64,000 bases of DNA, taken from contig OZ025217.1 of NCBI GenBank assembly GCA_964019055.1, positions 4,758,617-4,822,616 on the forward strand. Direction: 5' to 3'. The first letter of the stretch is position 1. Every line of letters begins with the position of its first letter. Below the pieces are notes generated by a model. That model was not told where the DNA came from. It worked only from the letters and a program-made list of their open reading frames with translations, and did no database searches. The DNA comes from Anthopleura xanthogrammica. Taxonomy: Eukaryota > Cnidaria > Anthozoa > Actiniaria > Actiniidae. Shown piece by piece: positions 57,255-64,000 of the stretch. The position numbers and the translations under genes were made by a program.

Positions 57255-59363
57255 GAGCTCTTGGTTTAAGATGGCAGAGTCTGAAATGGAAAAACAATAT
57301 GCCCAAGCCAAGGTCTATTGACTATTGCCTGTTCCACAGGTTCAAGGTTAAATCCCAATTAACAAGTAAGTCTACTTCTAGCTTTAGAGTTAGGTTTTTT
57401 GCTTTTGGTGTCCCTCAGAAAAAAAAGAGAATTTTTCCTGCTAACACTAGGGTAGAACTACATGGACATTTTGTATCAGGGTTGTGCAAGCATCGTATAG
57501 TCCTTCAAATCCAAAAAAACTTACTGGGTCACAAATCATGAAAACAGGGGCTAAGGAATGAGAAGCAAAAAGTTTTTTTTATAATGTCACTATAAAAATA
57601 TTTCTTTTTCTTGCAATTTAAGATATGGCACACTTTCTTGTATTTTGACTACCATCCACTTCATTTACAATGGTACGAATAACTAAATTTTGAATTGACA
57701 GAAGCCAAAAATACAGATGTTGTCATGGTCCCAGAAAGTCAAACATTCAAATTTGCTGTACAATATCTTAAGACTCATCCCTTTAATTTTGTGGCCCATT
57801 AAGTTTTCATACTCATCAAATATTAGGTACAGCAACAATGACAAAGTACTGCCATTCAGTATCAACTAAGACCCCCTTGCTTGAAGAGCTTTTAATTTAG
57901 GTTTAAAAGTGGAGAATGGTAGGGTTTAATTTTCAACTTGTTGTATGCGGGTGTTCAGGGTGTGTTGAACTTTGGACGCCATGTTCTTGAACTGCAATAA
58001 TCAAAGTAACATTCAAAACAATTAGTATCACACAATTAATTTTTAACATTAACAACATTTATCTTTATCATATTTTAGAAAATTCTAACTAAACTAGAGT
58101 TAATTCTAGTGGAATCATTACCTCTGACATTTTAAAAACATTTTATTAAGTTATTGTTATGTAAAATGTTTTTTATGAAACATGAATTTATATTATTATT
58201 TTGACTTCTTAAATCTTTAGAGTTTAGTACAACTACAAATGGCAGATCACAAGAGCATAAATTAGTAATCCAATCGCACAGTAATTGCAAAATGATTAGC
58301 ACTATTAAAAAACAATTTACAGACTTGCTGAACTAATAGGTATTGAATTTTAAGAAAGGAAAAAATGGCAGTTCATATTGCATGAATGTGAATAATTTGA
58401 ACATCACTTTGATTATTAACAGCCAAATTTTTATAAGCGAATGATGTTTAGCCCTTTTTATATTGAATTTTAATAAATAGAACTATATTATAATTGATAA
58501 ACTTTTTATTAACTGTATAACTGTAGAATATATAAACATTTTTGTACAATGATTGAATAATGTATTTAAACTGTCAATCAAACAACTCGCACTGTCAGTT
58601 TTCTTAAAATCCTAGCACCTGAAGTTTACACATGAGTGCCATGCATCACTTCCCTTCGTCAATCACTAATAACAAATTTGTAGTACAATGGAAAGGATTT
58701 GAGATTTTCGAGCATGTGTAACTTTTGCGTTCAATGACAACAGAACCCAAGGAATATGAGAATATATCAGAAAATATTTCTTCATAATAGTTTTTAAAAA
58801 TTTTGACAGTATTAAGGTTTGAAAGAAAAGCCAACCTATTTATCTAAACAATGATGATGGCAATATTTGAGCAAGCTGGTGTCAAGTTGTCTTTGATTCT
58901 AAGGACAAGTATTTGAGCTTTTACCTATAGCCTTGAAATTTCCTATCATGCAGCAATTTTATCATACAATATTTAAAACCCAAGCAATACTAGCAATTTG
59001 ATCTTAATATTTGACTTTCTAAACTTAGCAGATCTGTCCCTAGTCTGCTGTCGTTACTAGTAAAGGTACGTGGACCGTACGGCATATGGCACGACTATAA
59101 TATTTATTGCTTTCTCCTCGAATGTAAAAATATTGTTTTTGCATGTCTGTTCCTAAGAGCGTTATCTCTAAACATTATATCCTCACGGCTCAGTATTACT
59201 TAAAAATACTTTGTATAGCTAATATAATTCATATGTCGTTCAGAGACTACTAAGTTTTATGTCAATGAAATGGACACGCTCTTGATCGAATGGAGTTCAT
59301 TACAAATCGCGTATAAACTTTTTAAGTTTTTCGCAAAATGGTTTTTACCAAAGAACAAATATT

Positions 59364-59852
59364 TCAGTGGGAGACCTCAACATGAGCTTGTCCTTCCACC
59401 AACTTACTAGGTACTGAAGTTTTTCTATGAGGGATTTTATCTGGAGTTGGAATTCCTCTTCCGACTCCTAAGACGTCGACGTTTGGTCTTGGCTTAGCAA
59501 TGGGGCCTTTCTTTTCGTTAGACTTTGCCATAGCGTAATCTCCAGAATCGAAGTATTTCACCTAAGAAAACAAACTCAGAACTTTTAAGAACAAATTTAA
59601 AGGGTTATTTTAGCAAAAATATGATACGTAAGTGCAATAAACTGTCTGCTAACCCCTCCTTTTTGCAGTCTTTTTCTCATCACGTCTGTTGTAGTTGGCT
59701 TTCGATTTGGAAACTTTGCCTTGAATTTTTCCTCCTCTGTCATCTGAAGTTTCAAATGAAACAGCATTACAAGGGCACGATATAGTCGACAATCTATATA
59801 TCCATCAGTGGCTTACCTGAGATATTTCCTTGGGTGCATTTTCACCACTCAT
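59364..59852 (-). CDS. ENSA: Endosulfine/ARPP19 family PP2A-B55 inhibitor (3 exons, 107 aa)
   Basis: Small disordered protein that, once phosphorylated by Greatwall kinase, inhibits PP2A-B55 and lets cells enter mitosis. Minus-strand exons: 59817-59852, 59654-59743, 59364-59561; all junctions are phase 0 and GT-AG (GT at 59816 and 59653). The core RKRLQKGG, then KYFDSGDY, contains the family's invariant FDSGDY with the Greatwall target Ser. A later GIPTPDKIPHRKTSVPSKL matches the C-terminal PKA-site region (RKxS) of ARPP19. The first exon codes for MSGENAPKEISQ. ENSA and ARPP19 split within vertebrates, so the invertebrate gene is equally related to both. Human proteins are 112-121 aa. Confidence 0.95.
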
Positions 59853-60861
59853 TGTGCGTTTGATTTTCCAAACAAAAAATATGGCCGCTCACTTCTCTTT
59901 GCTCCTTCGAGTGATCCGCCAAAAGATGGCTAGCCTCGATTCTATGGTGGCAATAATACTTTTGATGGGAGGGGTAGGGCGTTTCATTGTTACAACACTT
60001 ATCATGAGGCACAAAGATAATGACATAACCTGCAAGCCAGTTTATTTCATGAACAGATGTTTTTATTCATATTTTTAATGTACAGTATATTTTTTTATAA
60101 ATGCAAGACAATATTGGTATTTTTTATAAAAATTTTACTAATATTTGGGGATTGCTTTCATTATATTTTCTTATATCCCTCTTCTCTTAGCATTTTTATT
60201 AATCTTTTTTTTCCTTCCTAATCATTCCCAAAAAGCTAGTAAGACAGCGTATGAGGCATCTAAAATAAACACATTTTTTGTGGTTATAATTTCATTCAAA
60301 TACACCTTAATTATAAAAAGTAATACTTGGAAAACTTGTCTTTGATAATTTTTTAAAATTCATTTGTGATAATTATTTTTAATATTGTATTTCACTTGTA
60401 TTGGGCAGGAACCTCAGAGGTCAAAAAATGATTTTCTGCTTTGATATGTACTTAATGCAATAAATATGTTGGAATTGCCCCTCGAAATAGCATTCTTGAG
60501 AGCCCCAATAATTTCAAAATTTTCAAGGAGTGGAAGGGCAGAGGCATTCCCCCTGGACCCCCTAGAATAGCCTCCCCACTCAAAACTGTGGTCCCTGTTG
60601 GACCAGCATCTTTGTTAAATAATCACAATGGCTCCTTGAGAAATCTTAATTCATTTATTTCTTTGAGAGAAAGAAGGTTAAATTATAGCTTACAAATGAG
60701 AAATCGTAAATAAAAATAAATGAAGCTCTCAAGTATTTTAAAGTTCTGTTGTATTGTTTAGTTTCTTGTGGCAATTCTCCTTTGCTTTTTTGGAGATGAG
60801 GGTAACTTATATAAAATATTTTTAATTTTTGTATATTTTCAGTATTATTAATTTGCATATA
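59853..60861. other. Endosulfine 5' flank and guanylate cyclase 3' UTR
   Basis: Endosulfine is read away from this region. AATAAA on the minus strand at 60654-60659 is a candidate end for the cyclase transcript. Two YY1-like cores lie close to the endosulfine start (GGCCATAT reverse at 59878-59885, AAGATGGC at about 59924). Plus-strand frames at 59830-60345 lack family features. Confidence 0.5.
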
Positions 60862-61910
60862 TTATGACTCTTCCATTCTTCCTTTGTTGTTATGCTCTCC
60901 AAATTCTTTCCCATCCAAGAAATAAGTAAAAACAGTGCCTTTACCCTATAGGAAATAATTAAAGAAAATGTAGTCAAATGTTAATTTTTTAGTACCGTGT
61001 AATTCCTACTCTAACAGGTTGAAAACATGTTAATACAAACTATATAACAGGTGTATTTTGTAATCAAGAAAACCATCATGAACAAATAATGTAAAAATGG
61101 GCGTGCAAATAATACTCCCCCCCCCCCCCCCCCCCCCACTTAGACTTTGCACATCTCATTACCAATGCATGCGCAACGGGAGTAAGACTTTAATAATGCC
61201 AAGTTTCAAAGAAAAGTGTCGGAAAAAACGTCGGACACAATTGATGCAGTCCGGTTATACCTTTGTCAGTATACTTCAGTAGAGTTGCAAATAAAGACCC
61301 TTGCAAAAAAAGACCAATTGCAAGACCTGATATACCTTTAACTCTATGAATCCTCGTTCCTCAAACTGCCATCCACCAATAACATCTAGAGCTTTCTTGC
61401 ACTCAATACTGACATGAATCCTATTCGCTGAAAAAGCAATTCAATAAGTAAGTTGGATATTCTTAGAATTTTTTAATACCTTAAGTTGAACTTAGAGCCT
61501 GATATCAGCCTGCGGAAATTCGGGACCTTTGGTCGCAACAGAGCGGTAAACTACTATGCCACACCTACCAACTCCACTTGATTCCATTCTTGATGCATAA
61601 TTTACAGTGTCCCCAAACAAACAGTAACGAGGCATCTTTATTCCTACAACCCCGGCCACACAAGGACCTGCAATATATAGGCATCCATCATAAGTGTAAG
61701 CTTTTAAATATTATAAAACAAATAGTAAACGTTGTGACAAAAACTAGCTCATAATATAGAATTTAGGTACGTTGAAATGTTTTTCTCAATCTGTTTGTTT
61801 CTCTTCATTTTACTTCACCAGAGGAAAAATTACTCCCCTGAATTCACGTATTAGTTTCCTTTTTCTTCTTTAATTCTTCGTTCTTTCTTTCTTCCTTCCT
61901 TCCTTTTTTC

Positions 61911-61996
<86 letters not shown>

Positions 61997-62033
61997 ATTT
62001 GTCTTTCTTTCTTTCTATTTGTCTTTCTATTTG

Positions 62034-62065
<32 letters not shown>

Positions 62066-63728
62066 TTCGTTCCGCATTTTTTTTCTTTTCTTTATTTTTC
62101 CTTTCTTATTTCATTCCTTTCTTTCGTTTATTTTCTTCGCACTACTGCGACTCGTGCGTCAAACTTGCGTCATAACTTTTACGTAGTATGACGTAAAGCT
62201 CGCGCAGACGCGTCACAAAGTGCGGGAAGAAACAACTCAGCTGCTCAGTGCATGAAGAACTACCTAACGGACAAGAGCTTCAAAGCTTAACTCTGCAGAT
62301 ATTTGGTTATATTTGGACACTACATCGATGTGAATCGGAAAAAAGTAAGTAAAACTTTAATTTTTTCATATTGTGCATTAAACATTTGAATTTTTTTTCA
62401 TGGAAAACGGTTAAATTACAGTTGCAGTGACTTGTAAGCCTCGAGAATGGCTCGCTTGTTGACCAAAAATAAAATGTCAGCTTTAAATTTGATCTCGTTC
62501 TTTCAAGTTTTGGTTACTGCTCATAGCTAAGCACCACTAAAATTGAGCTCTATCTATTAGTGTCCGTTTCTCATTGCTACGTAAAACGTTTTTAGCTTCT
62601 GTTGAATTGTGTGATAACCTCTTTGCGAACTTATTTCGAAAAGGGGGAACTCATTTTGGCATATTTTACTTTTAGAGCATACGTAAGTTATTGTAGAACA
62701 TATTTTAGAGTTTTTTGTCGTTCCTCTTACCTGTATGCATCCCTATCCGTAGTTGCAACTGTCTACTTTCAAAATGTCTTATTTTAAAACTCTTTGAACA
62801 TTCCAAGAGGTTGAGCGCCATGTTGGCTATTTCTTCTGCGTGCTTGTTGCCATTGGGAACGGGGAGACCAGACACGACCATATAGGCATCGCCTATTGTT
62901 TCAACCTAATAGCATAGAAGTAAGATAATAATAATGATAGGATAGAAGCGTTGCAAGTCAGGTTATCATTTATTTATCATCGTATCATTAGTTTATGGAG
63001 TGTCTACAAACTATGAGCCTTACCTTATAAACGTTATGCGAGTCTATGATGGTGTCGAAGGCAATGTATAAATCATTTAAAAAATGGACTACCTTGAAAT
63101 TGAAACAATAGAAAATAATTAAAAGATTAAGATAAAGCATGAAATAGTTTGTATATATATGTAAAAACAAGAAGAAGAAAAAGACGTGGGTTATTTGTAC
63201 TGATACATGCAGAGGCGGCGGAACAGCTTGAAAAGATAGGGATGTCTGATCACGATGTTCTCGCAATTTCATTTTGTCACAAAATGCAAAGTGAAATTGC
63301 CAATAGGTAATGTGCATCAAAGCTCACAAAGCACTCTGGGAAAGTGAGTTCTTTAAAAATGTAACAGGGAAATCAAAGGAACTATGAGAAAAAAATTACT
63401 CTGTAATTTTCGTCTGCTGAAATCCTTTTATTTCCATAGAAAATGTCGAAGGAAGTTGTCAGATGAATTTTTAGAGGAGCCAAAAAGCATAAGAACTCGC
63501 TTTCCCATCATGCTTTGTGCTATAATTTCGAGCTCATGCACATTGACTATTGAAAGTGGGGGTCCTAAGCACCGCCTATGTGATAGTTGTGGCATTGGTC
63601 TTACCTGTAACGGCGTGCTTGCCGCAGCAAGAGATGTAAACCCAACTACATCACTAAAGAATATCGTGACTGATTTATAACTCTCTGCTAGTACTGGCTG
63701 TCCATTCTTTAGAGATTCAGCTATAGAC
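60862..63728 (-). CDS. Receptor-type guanylate cyclase, C-terminal catalytic part (gene continues past the window)
   Basis: Makes cGMP from GTP as a dimer. Minus-strand exons in coding order: 63605-63728 (left end of exon certain, right end probable), 63024-63092, 62731-62905, 61569-61667, 61336-61427, 60862-60945. Together they give about 214 residues of class III cyclase domain and a short tail ending at TAA. Metal-binding aspartates are in FFSDVVGFT and [12 protein letters not shown]; the Glu of KVETIGD and Cys of RYCLFGD are the guanine-selecting pair. [14 protein letters not shown] holds the transition-state Asn and Arg. GDTVNxASRMES is typical of membrane receptor cyclases, not of soluble subunits. 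Upstream kinase-homology and receptor domains would lie beyond 64000. An alternative acceptor would start the first exon at 63720. Confidence 0.93.
61883..62066. repeat. CTTT microsatellite
   Basis: About 180 bp of (CTTT)n with a few CTATTTGT interruptions, in a guanylate cyclase intron. Confidence 0.95.
62150..62346 (+). promoter_or_regulatory. Promoter-like island with a possible 5' exon and splice donor, inside a guanylate cyclase intron
   Basis: GC-richer than the surrounding intron, with TGCGTCATAA and TGACGTAA (CRE/ATF-like) motifs. It ends in GGAAAAAAGTAAGTAAAA, a strong donor context on the plus strand. No downstream coding exon was found in the window. Confidence 0.3.
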
Positions 63729-63918
63729 CTACGAAGAGTATATGTCGATTCTTTACTTTCATTCTTTCTTCGTAATTTTAAAGGATTGGTCCTTGATTAG
63801 CGCGCTTCCATCGAATTACGGGTGCAAGTTAAGCACGAAAGAAGCGTTAGAGTATAGACCCCTTTCAGCACTTGGGAATGCAGCTTAATGCAACCTTCTC
63901 AAAATTATTTTGGATGCG

Positions 63919-64000
63919 AGGCTAACATGAATCACAAAAGAAAGCACACTTTTTCTCGATGGAATTTGTGGCATTTCTTTTGTGTTCCATGTTAGCCTCG
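63919..64000. repeat. Inverted repeat at the right edge
   Basis: CGAGGCTAACATGAATCACA is mirrored by the last bases TGTGTTCCATGTTAGCCTCG. The window ends on the arm tip, so the outer limit is unknown. Confidence 0.75.

Larger units (their letters stand above)
54566..59363. other. Intergenic DNA between polyubiquitin and endosulfine
   Basis: AT-rich with several MITEs (listed). The part nearest endosulfine is probably its 3' UTR: an AATAAA on the minus strand lies at 59103-59108. A short exon-like minus-strand segment at 57926-57991 is the only coding hint and is treated in the findings. The 55720-55880 part resembles the reverse-oriented SINE tail near 38700. Confidence 0.6.

Noticed and set aside
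63384..63680. A 98-codon plus-strand frame near the right edge
   Set aside because: It overlaps antisense a guanylate cyclase exon and has no recognisable features.

Overview
The window is nuclear DNA of a non-vertebrate animal. All but one or two of the genes are split by many short GT-AG introns, the proteins align along their whole length with vertebrate orthologues, the non-coding DNA is AT-rich, and the introns are full of short inverted-repeat (MITE-like) elements and tRNA-derived SINEs. Intron-rich, vertebrate-like genes together with a single-exon rhodopsin-type receptor fit a cnidarian, probably an anthozoan. That is an inference; no species marker was seen.

Eight genes can be read exon by exon with consistent splice phases. 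From left to right: COMMD10 (minus strand, 8 exons, 197 aa, 2004-6245); ubiquilin (plus, 21 exons, 594 aa, 6569-16267), which shares a 323-bp head-to-head promoter with COMMD10; a single-exon class A GPCR (plus, 19798-20796); Integrator subunit 3, INTS3 (plus, 30 exons, 1045 aa, 22285-37543); HACD3, a CS-domain 3-hydroxyacyl-CoA dehydratase (plus, 12 exons, 374 aa, 39226-49131); a five-repeat polyubiquitin gene (minus, 53171-54316) with heat-shock-type promoter motifs; an endosulfine/ARPP19 gene (minus, 3 exons, 107 aa, 59364-59852); and the C-terminal catalytic part of a receptor-type guanylate cyclase (minus, 60862-63728) that continues past the right edge.

These are housekeeping and signalling genes with no operon-like logic. 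Ubiquitin and ubiquilin act in the same degradation pathway, but their proximity here may be chance. No foreign or bacterial-style system was found.

The unusual material is structural. (1) Two intronic tandem arrays have copied real splice sites: a 37-bp array carrying 11 copies of a ubiquilin 5' donor, and a 113-bp array in INTS3 that makes three chimeric pseudo-exons, each ending in an in-frame stop. (2) A 2.1-kb foldback element with arms of about 870 bp, flanked by TTAA, sits 45 bp before a HACD3 3' splice site. (3) A nearly perfect 529-bp palindrome with a 1-base centre lies between HACD3 and polyubiquitin. (4) There are several MITE families with recognisable TTAA or TA target duplications. 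(5) Two promoter-like islands may mark unannotated transcripts, one between INTS3 and HACD3 and one inside a guanylate cyclase intron.
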